Assembly: GCF_027587205.1 (NCBI RefSeq)
Contig: NZ_JAPDOD010000013.1
Span: 62,001-126,000 of the forward strand
Direction of reading: 5' to 3'
From: Solirubrobacter ginsenosidimutans
Lineage (GTDB): Bacteria; Actinomycetota; Thermoleophilia; Solirubrobacterales; Solirubrobacteraceae
DNA length: 64,000 bases
In this document: positions 1 through 11,611 of the stretch, piece after piece
How positions within the stretch are numbered: the first letter of the stretch is position 1
How the letters are laid out: each line of letters begins with the position of its first letter
Notes under the pieces: model-generated
Seen by the model: the letters and a program-made list of their open reading frames with translations, nothing else
What the model was told of the DNA's origin: nothing
Database searches by the model: none
Made by a program: the position numbers and the translations under genes

Positions 1-703
1 CGACCTGTTGGGCGACGAAGGACAGCGTCACCAGCACGGTCAGCGCCAAGCGCAGGTCGATCGCCCACTCGCGCCGCTTGCCCTCTTTGCGGATGTGCTT
101 GACCAGGGGCTTGCGATGCAAGTGCCGGGCCACGACGAAGACCAGCGCGACGAGCGCCGCGACGAGCAGCGCGCCCAGCGCCGCGTGGCCCGCCCGTGCC
201 GGGTTGATCGTCAGCGGCAGCGCCACGGTCGCGACGACGTCGGCGATCGTGATCCAGGCGATCGACGTCAGGATCGTCTGCCCGTGCAGCCGGTTCTCCG
301 CCATCACCGGCAGCGCCACCGCCGCCGAGGAGGACACGACGACCACGGCGTAGATCAGCGTCGGGCCGCCGCCGGCGAGGTGTGCTCCGGCGGCGGCGGC
401 GAGCGCCAGCGGCGCCGCCACGCCGAGCGCGAGCATCCCGCGCCGCAGCGACGAGCGCACGCGGGGGTCGTGCAGCGGGATGTGCATGCCGACGGTGAAC
501 ATCAGCGTCGCGAACCCGAGCGTGTACAGCAGCTGCAGCCCGGCGTCGTCCGTGTCCAGCACGCCGAACCCGGTCTGGCCCAGCACCACACCCGCCAGCA
601 GCTGACCGACCACCGCGGGCACCAAGCCGCGGGTCGCCAGCGACAGCGCGGGCCCGAGCAGCCCGGCGGCGCAGATCAGTGCGATGACGCCGAGATCGGT
701 CAG
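1..703 (-). CDS. Cation/proton antiporter (CPA2/Kef type), N-terminal part, cut by window edge
   Basis: The minus strand reads as a continuous hydrophobic protein of over 230 residues with at least six membrane segments. Its first half ([12 protein letters not shown], then [17 protein letters not shown], then a [11 protein letters not shown] segment) is typical of the Na+/H+ exchanger (CPA2) fold, which exchanges monovalent cations for protons across the inner membrane. The C-terminus lies beyond base 1. No ATG, GTG or TTG is found near the natural start. The best candidate is a CTG whose CTGA overlaps the TGA of the upstream methyltransferase gene, the same geometry as the ATGA/GTGA couplings elsewhere in the window. 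The family is clear; the start is inferred. Another antiporter of this superfamily begins at the right edge. Confidence 0.8.
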   Translation of the reverse strand, partial: MTDLGVIALICAAGLLGPALSLATRGLVPAVVGQLLAGVVLGQTGFGVLDTDDAGLQLLYTLGFATLMFTVGMHIPLHDPRVRSSLRRGMLALGVAAPLALAAAAGAHLAGGGPTLIYAVVVVSSSAAVALPVMAENRLHGQTILTSIAWITIADVVATVALPLTINPARAGHAALGALLVAALVALVFVVARHLHRKPLVKHIRKEGKRREWAIDLRLALTVLVTLSFVAQQV

Positions 704-1206
704 CCGAACAGGGATTCCTGGGTGAAGCCGGGCGCGCACTCGATCTCGAGCATTCGCCGCTTGGTCGTGATGCCGCCAGGCGCGGAGAACCCGTGCAGCG
801 CCCCATCGGCGGCGAGCACGCGATGGCAAGGCACGATGATCGGAAACGGGTTGCTGCCCAGCGCGGCGCCGACGCCGCGGGCGGCGGTCGGCGCACCGAT
901 CGCGCGGGCGATCTCGCCGTAGGTCGCGGTCGCGCCGGGGCCGACGGCGCGCGTCGCGGCGTAGACACTGCGCCGGAACTCGTCCAGGCCCGTCTCGTCG
1001 AGGGCGATGTCGCACAGGTCGCAGCGCTCGCCGGCCAGCAGGGCGACGATCCCGGCGACACCCGCTCGCACGGCCTCCGGCAACGCTGCCGGATCGCCCA
1101 AACTCGCCGTGGCCAGCCCACGGCTCCCGGGCATCACCACCTCGGTGATCCCCGCCTCGCTCCACCGGACGCCGCAGCGCCCGAGCGCCGTCTCGAACAC
1201 GAACAT
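700..1206 (-). CDS. ogt: Methylated-DNA--protein-cysteine methyltransferase
   Basis: A 168-residue protein of normal size for Ogt/AdaB-type O6-alkylguanine-DNA alkyltransferases. These suicide repair enzymes move the alkyl group from guanine to their own cysteine. The active-site motif PCHRV lies near residue 126, preceded by the conserved GSNPFPIIV stretch and followed by GFSAPGG. The winged-helix DNA-recognition region ([10 protein letters not shown]) is present. The ATG at 1206 is preferred because the in-frame upstream extension has no family similarity. The gene is divergent from ilvD (57-base gap), and its stop overlaps the probable start of the antiporter, so the two may be co-transcribed. 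Confidence 0.93.
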   Translation of the reverse strand: MFVFETALGRCGVRWSEAGITEVVMPGSRGLATASLGDPAALPEAVRAGVAGIVALLAGERCDLCDIALDETGLDEFRRSVYAATRAVGPGATATYGEIARAIGAPTAARGVGAALGSNPFPIIVPCHRVLAADGALHGFSAPGGITTKRRMLEIECAPGFTQESLFG

Positions 1207-1263
1207 CGGACTTGTAAACGCTACTCCGCGGTGCGGACGGCTCGTCTGGGAGCATTCGGCGCG

Positions 1264-2952
<1,689 letters not shown>

Positions 2953-3024
2953 CGCACCGGTTTTGAATGAACGGTTGCGCGGGTCGAATTCGCCGCGCGC
3001 GCCATTAGCCTGGGCTGGACGCCC

Positions 3025-3912
3025 ATGGTCGAGCGTCGCCTACATACGCCTGAGTCCCTCCGTGCCCGTCGGGGGCAGCGACGGCGGGCCCATCTGCGGC
3101 GGCGGGCCGTCGCGGTGGGCACGCTCGCGCTCCTGCTGATCCTCGGCCTGGCCGCGATCCGGCGCGGCGGGAACCACGCCTCGGCGGCGGAGATCACGCC
3201 CGCCGCGACGATGCTGGTGGCCAAGCACGCCGCCCTCTTCCCGAAGGCCGACCGGGTCGCGCGGCTGCCGTACGTCGCGGTCGCCGGCCGGGGCCATCGC
3301 GAGATCGCGCTGACCTTCGACGACGGGCCAGGGCCGTACACGCTCGAGGTCGTCCGCACGCTGCACCGGCTGAACGCGCCGGGCACGTTCTTCCAGGTCG
3401 GCACGACCGAGCACTACTTCACCGACGCGCAGCAGGCCGAGCTGGCCGACCCGCTGGTCACGATCGGCGACCACACGCAGAACCACCGCCGGCTCGACCG
3501 GCTCTCGCGGGCCGATCAGGGCAAGGAGATCGACGCCCAGGCCGCCATCCTGCGCGCGGCGGGCGCGCCCGCGCCGACGCTCTTCCGGCCTCCCTACGGC
3601 GCCTTCGACGCGACCACGCTCGCGCTCCTGCGCGAGCGCGGGATGACGATGGTGATGTGGAGCATCGACAGCGAGGACTACCGGCGCCCGGGCGTGGACG
3701 CGATCGTCGCCAATGTCCTGTCCGCGGCGAAGCCGGGAGCGATCGTCCTGCTCCACGATGCGGGCGGCGACCGCAGCCAGACGATCGCCGCGCTCCCGCG
3801 AATCGTCAAGAGCCTGCGCGACCGCCACTACACGCTGGTCAGCGTCCCGCAGTTGCTGCGCGACGCGCCGCCGCCGATGAAGCAGCCCGTGATGGGCATC
3901 GGCGCCGGCTAG
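3025..3912 (+). CDS. Polysaccharide deacetylase (NodB domain), membrane-anchored
   Basis: The 295-residue protein has a very basic N-terminus followed by one hydrophobic segment (about residues 31-45), so it is exported or anchored with the catalytic domain outside. The NodB/carbohydrate-esterase 4 motifs are all present: TFDDGP near residue 98 (catalytic Asp), D-H-T-Q-N-H near 152 (metal-binding His pair), RPPYG near 190 and the LLHD motif near 240. It probably removes N- or O-acetyl groups from peptidoglycan or another surface glycan; substrate cannot be told from sequence. A second, smaller deacetylase is found at 30404. Confidence 0.9.
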   Translation: MVERRLHTPESLRARRGQRRRAHLRRRAVAVGTLALLLILGLAAIRRGGNHASAAEITPAATMLVAKHAALFPKADRVARLPYVAVAGRGHREIALTFDDGPGPYTLEVVRTLHRLNAPGTFFQVGTTEHYFTDAQQAELADPLVTIGDHTQNHRRLDRLSRADQGKEIDAQAAILRAAGAPAPTLFRPPYGAFDATTLALLRERGMTMVMWSIDSEDYRRPGVDAIVANVLSAAKPGAIVLLHDAGGDRSQTIAALPRIVKSLRDRHYTLVSVPQLLRDAPPPMKQPVMGIGAG

Positions 3913-3922
3913 AGCCCGCCCA

Positions 3923-3943
3923 GCGCAGTTGACGTTCGTCCCT
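3923..3943 (+). repeat. Solo copy of the GCAGTTGACGTTCGTC module
   Basis: The 21 bases between the convergent deacetylase and ROK genes match 41700-41720 at 20 positions and share a 16-base core with 14906-14921. The 60-bp hairpin unit is absent here. The last bases run into the ROK stop codon. All three copies lie at gene 3' ends. Confidence 0.55.
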
Positions 3944-5117
3944 AGAGCCGCGCCACGACATGCTCGAGCGCCTCGCGCGAGCGCACGATCAGGCCCGCCC
4001 CGCCGAGCGCCCCGGCGTGCTTGCCGAGTTGCGCGGGCACGACCGCGGTCGTCTCGGCCGTGAGCGGGAGGACGTGGTCGTGCAGTCCTTCGCGCAGTCC
4101 CTCCAGGAACGGCTCCGTGCCGCCGAGCTCCCCGCCCGCGATCACCGCGTCCGGGTTCAGCGCCAGGCACACGCCGGCGAGCGTCGACCCGATTGCGCGC
4201 CCGCTGTCCTTGAGCACGCGGAGCGTGCCGGTGTCGTGGGCGGCGGCGAGGCGGACGATGTCCTGCAGGCTCACGGGCGCTCCATGCGCCGGCTCCAGGA
4301 GCTCGCGCAGAACGTGGCCGGAGGCGACCGTGCCGAGGCAGCCCCGCCGCCCGCAGCCGCATGCGTCCCCGTCCTCGACGACCTGGATGTGGGCGAACTC
4401 GCCGGCGAACCCGCCGGCGCCGCGATAGAGCTCGCCGCCGAGCAGGATCGCCCCGCCGATGCCCCATGAGACCTTGACGTAGACGGCGCCGGACATCCCG
4501 CGGCCGGCGCCGAGGGTGAGCTCTCCGAGCCCTTCGAGGTTTGCGTCGTTCTCGATCATCACCCGCGTCCCGAGCCGCTCGGCCAGGGTCTCGCGGACGG
4601 GACGGCCGCTCCAGCTGGCGAGGATCCGCGCGTCGACGTCGCCGGTCTCGAGGTCGATCGGGCTCGGCAGCCCTACTCCCACGCCGATCAGCGCACCGCG
4701 CTCCGCCGGGCCGTCGGCGAGCGCCTCACCGGCGAGGTCCAGGATGAGCTCCAGCAAGGTCTCGGCGGGCGTGTCGAGCGCGAACTGGGCCGAGCGATCC
4801 GCGAGCACGGTCAACGAGAGATCGACCAGCGCGACCCGCAGCTCCTCGCGCTCGACCGAGATCCCCAGGGCGGTGCCGGCCGAGGGATGCAATCGAATCA
4901 GCGTCGCCGGGCGGCCCGGAGCGCGCCGCGCCGTCGTGCTGTCCTGGTACTCGACGACCAGGCCGCGGCGGTCGAGCTCCTCGATGATCGAGGCGATCGT
5001 CGGGCGCGAGACGCCGGTGCGCCGGGCGAGCTCGGAGCGCGTCAGATTGCCGTCGCGTCGCAGGGCGTCGACCGCCGCGCGCAGCCCGCGGGCTCGCAGG
5101 TCGTCGGGCGCGCTCAC
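3942..5117 (-). CDS. ROK family transcriptional regulator / sugar kinase
   Basis: A 391-residue protein. An N-terminal winged helix-turn-helix (LTRSELARRTGVSRPTI) is joined to a ROK domain. The ROK zinc motif CGCGRRGC lies after a conserved GEFAHI segment, and the phosphate-binding region GVGVGLPSPID is visible. Such proteins are usually repressors responding to a sugar or sugar phosphate. The GTG start at 5117 shares GTGA with the stop of the upstream ROK gene, so the two are translationally coupled. The pair is divergent from the GH3 glycosidase and is likely to control it. Whether this member binds DNA, phosphorylates sugar, or both is not settled by sequence. Confidence 0.88.
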   Translation of the reverse strand: MSAPDDLRARGLRAAVDALRRDGNLTRSELARRTGVSRPTIASIIEELDRRGLVVEYQDSTTARRAPGRPATLIRLHPSAGTALGISVEREELRVALVDLSLTVLADRSAQFALDTPAETLLELILDLAGEALADGPAERGALIGVGVGLPSPIDLETGDVDARILASWSGRPVRETLAERLGTRVMIENDANLEGLGELTLGAGRGMSGAVYVKVSWGIGGAILLGGELYRGAGGFAGEFAHIQVVEDGDACGCGRRGCLGTVASGHVLRELLEPAHGAPVSLQDIVRLAAAHDTGTLRVLKDSGRAIGSTLAGVCLALNPDAVIAGGELGGTEPFLEGLREGLHDHVLPLTAETTAVVPAQLGKHAGALGGAGLIVRSREALEHVVARL

Positions 5118-6307
5118 GCGCGGGTCCACTGCCGGGCGACGGCGACGAGGTCGGCCGAGCGCAGCCATTCGGTCTCGTCGAGCGCGAGCGTGATCGCACC
5201 GAGGACTTCGGCACGGTCGCCGAGGGTCGCCGCGTGCAGGACGACGTCCCCGGTCGGCGGCAGTGCCGTGCGGCGCAGCTCGGCCCGGATGGCGTCGCGC
5301 AGGGGTGCGCTGCCCGCGCCGAGGTCGCCGCCGATCATGATCGCCGCCGGGTTCAGCGCCGTGCAGAGCGCGCCGAGCACCGCGCCGACCATCGTGCCGG
5401 CCCGCTGAAGCGCGGCCAGGACCGTCGTGTCCCCCGCGTCGGCCAGCGCCAGCAATCGCGCGGTCGTCAGCCCGGGTCCGTGGGTCGGAGCGAGCACGTG
5501 ACGGAGGCCGTAGCCGGAGGCGACCGTCTCCAGGCAGCCCCGGTTGCCGCAGCGGCAGATGACGCCGAGCGGGTCCACACCGAGGTGGCCGATCTCGCCC
5601 GCGATGCCGGTCGCGCCGGTGTGCAGCGCGCCACGGAGGATCATCCCCGCGCCGAAGCCGGCGGACAACTTGACGTACAAAAGGTCGGAGAACCCGCGTC
5701 CGGCGCCATAGGTGGATTCGCCCAGCGCGCCGAGGTCGGCGTCGTTGGCGACCCGCACCGGCAGCCCGAGGCGGTGCGCCAGCTCCTCCGCCGGGCGGAT
5801 CGGCTCCCAATTCGCGAGGATCGAGGCAGAGGGCATCCGCCCGCTGCGGCGGTCGATCGGCGCGGGGATGCCCATCCCGGCGCCGAGCACCCGGTCGCCG
5901 CCGACGCCCGCCTCGGCCATCAGCGTCGCCGCCAGCTCCGCGGTGGTGTCGAGCGCGGTCTTCGACCCGGCGTCGACATCGAGATCGATGCGGCGCTCGG
6001 CGATCACGGTCGCCGAGAGATCGGCGAGCGCGACGCGCACGTGCCGGTGCCCGAAGTCGACGCCGAGGACGGTCGCGGCCGAGGGATCGAGCCGCAGCCG
6101 GTTCGACGGGCGGCCCGGCGCCCCGTTGCGCTCGGACTCCTCGACGATCGCGCCGCGAGCGACGAAGTCGGCGACGAGCGTCGCCACGGTCGCCCGCGAC
6201 AGGCCCGTCTGGCGCGCGAGCTCGGAGCGGTCGGCGACGCCGGCTCGGCGGAGTTCCTCGAGCAGGCGCAGGCGATTGACCTCGCGGATGTCGTTCAAAC
6301 CGGCCAA
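5114..6307 (-). CDS. ROK family transcriptional regulator
   Basis: This 397-residue protein has an N-terminal winged helix (DRSELARQTGLSRATV) and a C-terminal ROK domain. It carries the zinc-binding pattern H-(x)n-CRCGNRGC near residues 240-260 and the GAGMGIPAPID phosphate loop. It is the first gene of a two-gene ROK operon, overlapping the next gene by GTGA. Its start lies about 170 bases from the divergent GH3 gene, with an inverted repeat 11 bases upstream that could be its own operator. Two different ROK proteins in one operon suggest either hetero-regulation or response to two related sugars; this is inference. Confidence 0.9.
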   Translation of the reverse strand: MAGLNDIREVNRLRLLEELRRAGVADRSELARQTGLSRATVATLVADFVARGAIVEESERNGAPGRPSNRLRLDPSAATVLGVDFGHRHVRVALADLSATVIAERRIDLDVDAGSKTALDTTAELAATLMAEAGVGGDRVLGAGMGIPAPIDRRSGRMPSASILANWEPIRPAEELAHRLGLPVRVANDADLGALGESTYGAGRGFSDLLYVKLSAGFGAGMILRGALHTGATGIAGEIGHLGVDPLGVICRCGNRGCLETVASGYGLRHVLAPTHGPGLTTARLLALADAGDTTVLAALQRAGTMVGAVLGALCTALNPAAIMIGGDLGAGSAPLRDAIRAELRRTALPPTGDVVLHAATLGDRAEVLGAITLALDETEWLRSADLVAVARQWTRA

Positions 6308-6317
6308 GGCGGCGGCA

Positions 6318-6346
6318 TTCTCGCAGCCCGAAGGCGTGTGCGAGAA
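6318..6346. promoter_or_regulatory. Inverted repeat upstream of the ROK operon (candidate operator)
   Basis: Perfect 8-base arms TTCTCGCA and TGCGAGAA are separated by 13 bases and end 11 bases before the ROK start codon at 6307. The position and symmetry suit an operator for ROK autoregulation. No binding consensus for this family member is known to me, so the function is inferred. Confidence 0.4.
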
Positions 6347-6437
6347 CCGTCTTCATGAGCATTTCTCCGAGCGGTTTCATATTGCGGTTGGCAGTCGGCG
6401 AGAGATAGACATAGCCTCCGGCCGAATCCATGTCGGC

Positions 6438-6461
6438 GTGTCCTGTCGCCTGTCGGGACAC
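6438..6461. promoter_or_regulatory. Inverted repeat upstream of the GH3 gene (candidate operator)
   Basis: Arms GTGTCC and GGACAC flank a 12-base centre that itself repeats CTGTCG. The element lies 18 bases before the TTG start of the glycosidase, where repressor binding would block transcription or initiation. It may be the site of one of the divergent ROK proteins. This is a positional inference. Confidence 0.35.
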
Positions 6462-6479
6462 CGAAGAGAGAGGTCGCCC

Positions 6480-9400
6480 TTGTCCGGGTCCGGTCGGGTC
6501 CGCCGAAAGGCGGAAGGGTGGTGTGCGCGCGCGGGTCTGGGGCTCGCGACGCTGATCATGGCGGCGCTGGTGGCGCTGCCCTCCGTGGCGGCGGCGGAGG
6601 TCCCGCCGTACTCGCTGCCGGTGACGTTGCCGGTGCCGAAGCAGTCACCGGCGGTCGACGCGAACGCGCCGTACACGTCGGTCGTGCTCGACCTGATCCA
6701 TCAGCTCGAGCCCTCGAGCCCGCCGACGCGTGACCAGCTGGCGAACGCGAGCAAGCTGCTGCACGACGGCGCGAACGGGGCCTGCCACAACGTCGGGCCG
6801 GTGAGCGCTCCGACGGGGACGAACCCGAGCATCGCGCCGATCTGCTGGACCGACGCGCAGGGCGTGCTCAACACGTCCGGCCCGAACACGCGCGGGTCGA
6901 CCGGGCCGATGACCCTGATGGGCCTCGGCTCGACGTTCGACCGCTCGCTCGGCAACGCGTGGGGCCAGACCGAGGGCACCGAGTCGCGCTCGTTCATGGT
7001 CACCGGCCTCTTCGGGCCGCAGACCGACCTCGACCGCTTGCCCAACTGGGGCCGCAACCTGACGACGACGGGTGAGGACCCGTATCTGAGTCACGAAATG
7101 GTCGCGGCGCAGATCAACGGCATCCAGGGCGTCGGGGCGATGTCGCAGATGAAGCACTTTCGCCGTCTACAACGGCCAGAACCAGAACCTCAACACCGAC
7201 ATCTCCGACCAGCCGCTGCACGAGAACTACCTGCTCCCGTACGAGGGCGGGTTCGTGGACGGCAAGGCCGCGGCGACGATGTGCTCCTACCAGGTGTGGC
7301 GCGACACGTCGACGCACCTTCCCGTCTCGGTGTCGGCGCTGACGCAGCCGAGTCCGTTCCAGTCCGGGCTGGTGCCCGCGACGTGGCCGCTGAACGAATC
7401 GCACTTCTCGTGCGAGCAGCCGCTGATCCTCAACTACGTGCTGCGTGACCTGTGGGGGTCGAAGGCGTTCGTCGGCTCCGACTATCCCGCGACGCACTCC
7501 ACCTCCGGCATCCTCCAGGGCGAGGACCAGGAGATGCCGACGCAGACCGGCTTCTTCAGCGCCTCCAACACACTGACCGCGGCGCAGCAGACCGACGCGA
7601 CCGGCAGCACGTGCTCGGACGCAACCGGCACGACGATGCTCTCGTGCTCGACCAGCGGCGCGCTGCACGTCGGCGGGTATCCCGGCCCGGGCTGCCCGGT
7701 CGGCGGTTGCACGCTGGTGGACGCCGTGATGAACGGCTCGATGCCGCTGGCCGTGTTCAACCAGTCGCTGGCGCGGATCCTCTACCAGGAGCAGCGCTTC
7801 GGGCTGCTCGGCTGCGATCAGACGCCGGTCTCCTCGTCGTGCACGAACCCGGGCGGCATCGGGTCCGATCGCACGGGCACCGCGCCGCTGCCCGCGGGCT
7901 CCAGTTCCGGGACGCCGGTGCTCGGCACCAAGAACGGCGACGCCGCGATCGTGGAGCGCTACTCCGAGGAGGGCGCGACCTTGCTCAAGAACGACCAGTC
8001 GGCGCTCCCGCTGACCGGTCTCAACGACGGTGACGTGCTGGTGACCGGCGCGAACGCCAACCACCTCGTCGCCGATCCCACCAACGAGGCGTCGACGGGC
8101 TTCATCGACCGCGACGCGATCAACCCGCTGCAACAGCTCAAGGAGTTCAGCGGCAAGCCGGGCGCCTTCCAGTTCGCCCCGGCAAACGATCCCACCGGCT
8201 ACCCGGTTCCGTCGTCGGCGCTGTCGCGCTCGAACTCGACGGTGACGGGCAACCTGGCCCGCACCGGTCCGGGCGCGGGGAACGACAGCTCGCTCGACTT
8301 CACGTCGGTCTCGGCGGCGGGCCAGCTCGCTCCCGGCGTTTACTCGTGGACCGGCTACGTCTACGTGCCGACCACCGACACGTACACGTTCGCGGTCCAG
8401 CAGAGCGCGAGCGTGGCCGCCGGCAATGTGACCGTGACGCTCGACGGCACCACGCGCACGCTGGCCAACGCGGCCAACGTCTACGGCGCCACGACGCCCG
8501 GAACGCCGACGAACGCGGGCTACACCGAGCCGCTGCTCACCAACCGCACGTTCTCGGCGGGGTCGCTGACGGGCGGCACGTTCCACCCGATCACGATCAC
8601 CTTCAACAACGACACGGCGGGCGCGGCGAGCTTCCGCTTCGCCTACTCCCGCGCTCAGGGCGACATCGACGACGCGGCGGCGGCCGGCCGCGGAAAGAAG
8701 GCCGCGATCGTCTTCGTCAACGACGGCGTCGGCGCCGTCTCCACCACGCCGAACCCGGACGTCCCGGGCACGACGATCTCCGCGCCCGTGCAGCTCTCGG
8801 ACGCGAGCAACAAGCTCGTCAGCGCGGTCGCGGCGGCCAACCCGAACACGATCGTGGTCATGAACACGGCGAACCCGGTGCTGATGCCGTGGTTCGACAA
8901 CGTCAAGTCGGTGCTGGAGATGTGGTTCGCCGGCCAGGAGGGCGGCACCTCGACCGCGCGGCTGCTGCTCGGCCTCGCCAACCCCGGCGGGCACTCCTCG
9001 ATGACGTGGCCCAAGAACGCCACCGACACGCTCTGGGGCTACAACGAGCCCGCGGGCGCGCTGTATCCGGGCTCGCCCGGCGGCCGTCATCCGGAGCGCC
9101 TGAACGGCAACGGCGGCTGCACGGTTCCGACGGGCAGCACCGCGACGTGCCCGGCCGCGACCGGCACCGTCGAGAGCGAGGGCATCTACGCCGGCTACCG
9201 GTACTTCGACAAGCTCGGCATCACGCCGCAGATCCCGTTCGGCTACGGGCTCTCCTACACCACGTTCGGCTATTCGAACCTGAGCGTGGCGCCCAAGACC
9301 GACGGGACCGTCGACGTCAGCTTCGACGTCAAGAACACCGGCACGCGGGCGGGTGACGAGGCGGCACAGGTGTACGTCGGCCCCGGCCCGGATCATGCCG

Positions 9401-10071
9401 GCATCCAGCAGGCCACCAAGGCCCTGCGCGGGTTCCAGCGCGTCTCGCTGGACCCGGGTGAGACCCGGCACCTCACCATCACGCTCGACCAGCGCTCGTT
9501 CCAGTACTGGGACGAGACCACCCAGCAGTGGCTCGACAACTACGGCAGTCGCCGGATCTGGGTCGGCGACTCCTCGGCCGGCGCGAACCTGCCGCTGACC
9601 GCGACGACCACGCCGATCCCGGCGGGCTCGGGCGCCCAGGCGCCGGTCGGCGGGACCGTTCCGGCGACGCTGTCGCTCTCGCTCGGCACGCCCGCCGCCT
9701 TCGGCGCGTTCACGCCGGGCATCACGAAGGACTACACCGCGGCGACGACCGCGACGGTCGTGTCGACCGCCGGCGACGGCACGCTCTCGGTGTCGGATCC
9801 GAGCTCGGTGGCCACCGGCCATCTGGTCAATGGGACGTTCTCCCTGCCGCAACCGCTGCAGGCCGGCGCCACCAGCCCCGCCGGCAATGGCGGCGCCTTC
9901 GCGCCCGTGGGCGGCTCCGCCAACCCCACGACGCTGCTCAGCTACGCGGGCCCGGTCTCCAACGACCCGGTCTCGATCGCGTTCAAGCAACACATCGACG
10001 CAACCGACGCGCTGCGGACCGGCGCCTACAGCAAGACCCTGACGTTCACCCTGTCCACCACCAACCCCTAG
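6480..10071 (+). pseudogene. Secreted GH3 beta-glucosidase-like glycosidase with PA14 insert, interrupted by a one-base frameshift
   Basis: Translation starts best at TTG 6480, behind a GAGAGAGG ribosome-binding site, giving a signal peptide with an Ala-rich cleavage site (SVAAAE). The reading frame is correct to 7157, where an extra T in 7158-7160 breaks the conserved KHF motif; the +1 frame then continues to 10071. Across both frames the order is GH3 N-terminal domain (WGRNLTTTGEDPYL near residue 195), the nucleophile motif GSDY near 334 followed by ATHST, a PA14 domain near 620-730, the GH3 C-terminal domain, a fibronectin-III-like domain, and a C-terminal domain of about 135 residues that I do not recognise. 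Every catalytic motif is otherwise intact, so a sequencing error or very recent mutation is likely. Read literally, translation stops at 7448. Confidence 0.85.
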
Positions 10072-11570
10072 CCGTTCAGTCGGCGTAGCGACGCGGCGAT
10101 CGCCAGCATCTGTGCGTTCGAGAGCTTGCGATTGAGCGTGTTCGTCACGTAGTAGACGGCGCTCGGCGTCCGCCAGGCAACCTGGCGGAGCCGGGCGCCG
10201 TCGAAGTACTCGAGCAGCGTGCGGCCGCCCTGCTTGCGGATGCCGTCCGGGTTGGCGAGCAGCGGCGGGTCCGTCCACGTCATGCCCTGGACGCCGTAGA
10301 ACTCCCCGGCGGCGCCGGTCTCGATCACCAGCCGGTAGGCGCGGAACGGGCGCCCCTGCGTGTCGCGATCGGTGTAGATGCGCGGGCTGCCGGGGGCGTA
10401 GCGTGAGCCGGCCAGGCGCGAGCGCGGGAAGTAGAACGGAAGGCCGCCGAGCTTGGGGGTGGCGACGACCGCGAGATCCTCGCCGAGGCGCTGTGCGTCC
10501 TCGAGCCCGGTCGAGGTGGGCTTGGGCGTGTGTGGCGTCGCCGCGCGCTTGGGAGTCGCGACCTTGCCACCGGTCATGAAGGCGTCGTAGGCCTTGCGCA
10601 CCTGCTCGTCGGAGACGAAGAGCCGCGTGTCGACCGTCGGGTCGGCGGCCTCGGTGATGCCCTGCAGCGCGATCTGGTCGACCGGCGCGTGATGGACGGC
10701 GAGCGACAGCGAGGTCTTGACCAGCCCCGCCACGTTCTTGCGCGACAGGAAGTCCTGGTCGAACCGGAAGTAGCGGACCATCTCGCCCAGGAAGTCGCTG
10801 CCCGCACCGAGGCTCTTGAGTTGCTCGACCGCGGGCTGGCGCACGGCCTGGCGCAGGAACTCCTGCTGGCGCGCGTTGCGGAAGAGGTCGGAGTCGGTGT
10901 GGCGGTAGCGGACGTAGGCGAGCGCGTCGGAGCCGGTCAGGCGCTGGTAGCCGGCCTGCAGGTGGATCGCTGAGAAACCGGTCCCGGCGGGGTTCTCGTA
11001 GTCGCGGTCGACGTCGACATAGACGCCGTGCAACTCGTTGACCGCGCGCTGGAATCCGTTGAAGCTCGCGTCGATCACGCCGTTGACCGGCAGCGTGCGT
11101 CCGGTCGCGTGGCGGAACAGGCCCTGCAGCGTCTCGAGGGTCTTGCCGGCGCCGCCGTGGTCGTAGGCCTCGTTGATCTTCCGTTCGCCGCTGTAGCCCG
11201 GGATCTTCACCGCGAGATCGCGCGGCAGCGAGAGCACGGCGATGCGGTTGCGGTCCGGGTCCAGCCGCAGGAGCACGATCGTGTCCGAGTGCGGGGTCTC
11301 GGCCGAGCCGTTGACCTTCGCGTCGAACGAGCTCGCGGCGCGGCGGTCGGACCCGAGGATCAGCAGGGTGCGCGGGCCGTGCGCGTCGGGCAGCGGCGGC
11401 GTCGGGACCGGCGGGCCCGGCGGCTTCGGGACGGGGATCAGGAGGTAGCCCACGCCCGCCACGCCCGCGCCGATGACGAGCAGCACCGTGAATACGCCCG
11501 CGAACGCTCTGACGAGCACGGCCATTCCCACGCGCGGCGGCCGCTGCCCTCGACCTGACCCCCGGAACAT
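10068..11570 (-). CDS. LytR-CpsA-Psr (LCP) family cell-wall glycopolymer transferase
   Basis: A protein of about 500 residues with one N-terminal membrane segment (VFTVLLVIGAGVAGVGYL) and a Pro-rich linker. An extracellular LCP domain follows, recognisable by LLILGSDRR, SDTIVLLRLDP, LSLPRDLAV and the YVRYRHTDSD/RNARQQEFLR region that binds the polyprenyl-phosphate substrate. LCP proteins attach polymers such as teichoic acid-like glycans or arabinogalactan to peptidoglycan. About 140 extra residues follow the domain. ATG 11570 is chosen; an in-frame TTG lies nine bases upstream. The stop overlaps the stop of the convergent GH3 gene in a CTAG palindrome (10068-10071). Confidence 0.9.
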   Translation of the reverse strand: MFRGSGRGQRPPRVGMAVLVRAFAGVFTVLLVIGAGVAGVGYLLIPVPKPPGPPVPTPPLPDAHGPRTLLILGSDRRAASSFDAKVNGSAETPHSDTIVLLRLDPDRNRIAVLSLPRDLAVKIPGYSGERKINEAYDHGGAGKTLETLQGLFRHATGRTLPVNGVIDASFNGFQRAVNELHGVYVDVDRDYENPAGTGFSAIHLQAGYQRLTGSDALAYVRYRHTDSDLFRNARQQEFLRQAVRQPAVEQLKSLGAGSDFLGEMVRYFRFDQDFLSRKNVAGLVKTSLSLAVHHAPVDQIALQGITEAADPTVDTRLFVSDEQVRKAYDAFMTGGKVATPKRAATPHTPKPTSTGLEDAQRLGEDLAVVATPKLGGLPFYFPRSRLAGSRYAPGSPRIYTDRDTQGRPFRAYRLVIETGAAGEFYGVQGMTWTDPPLLANPDGIRKQGGRTLLEYFDGARLRQVAWRTPSAVYYVTNTLNRKLSNAQMLAIAASLRRLNG

Positions 11571-11611
11571 GGTCGCCAAGCGTACTGCGTGGTCCGGAAC
11601 TCTTGACCGCG

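Noticed and set aside
7114..10278. A 1054-residue minus-strand open frame antisense to the glycosidase
   Set aside because: Composition is Arg/Ala/Gly/Val repeats with no domain; it overlaps a gene whose domains are clear on the plus strand.
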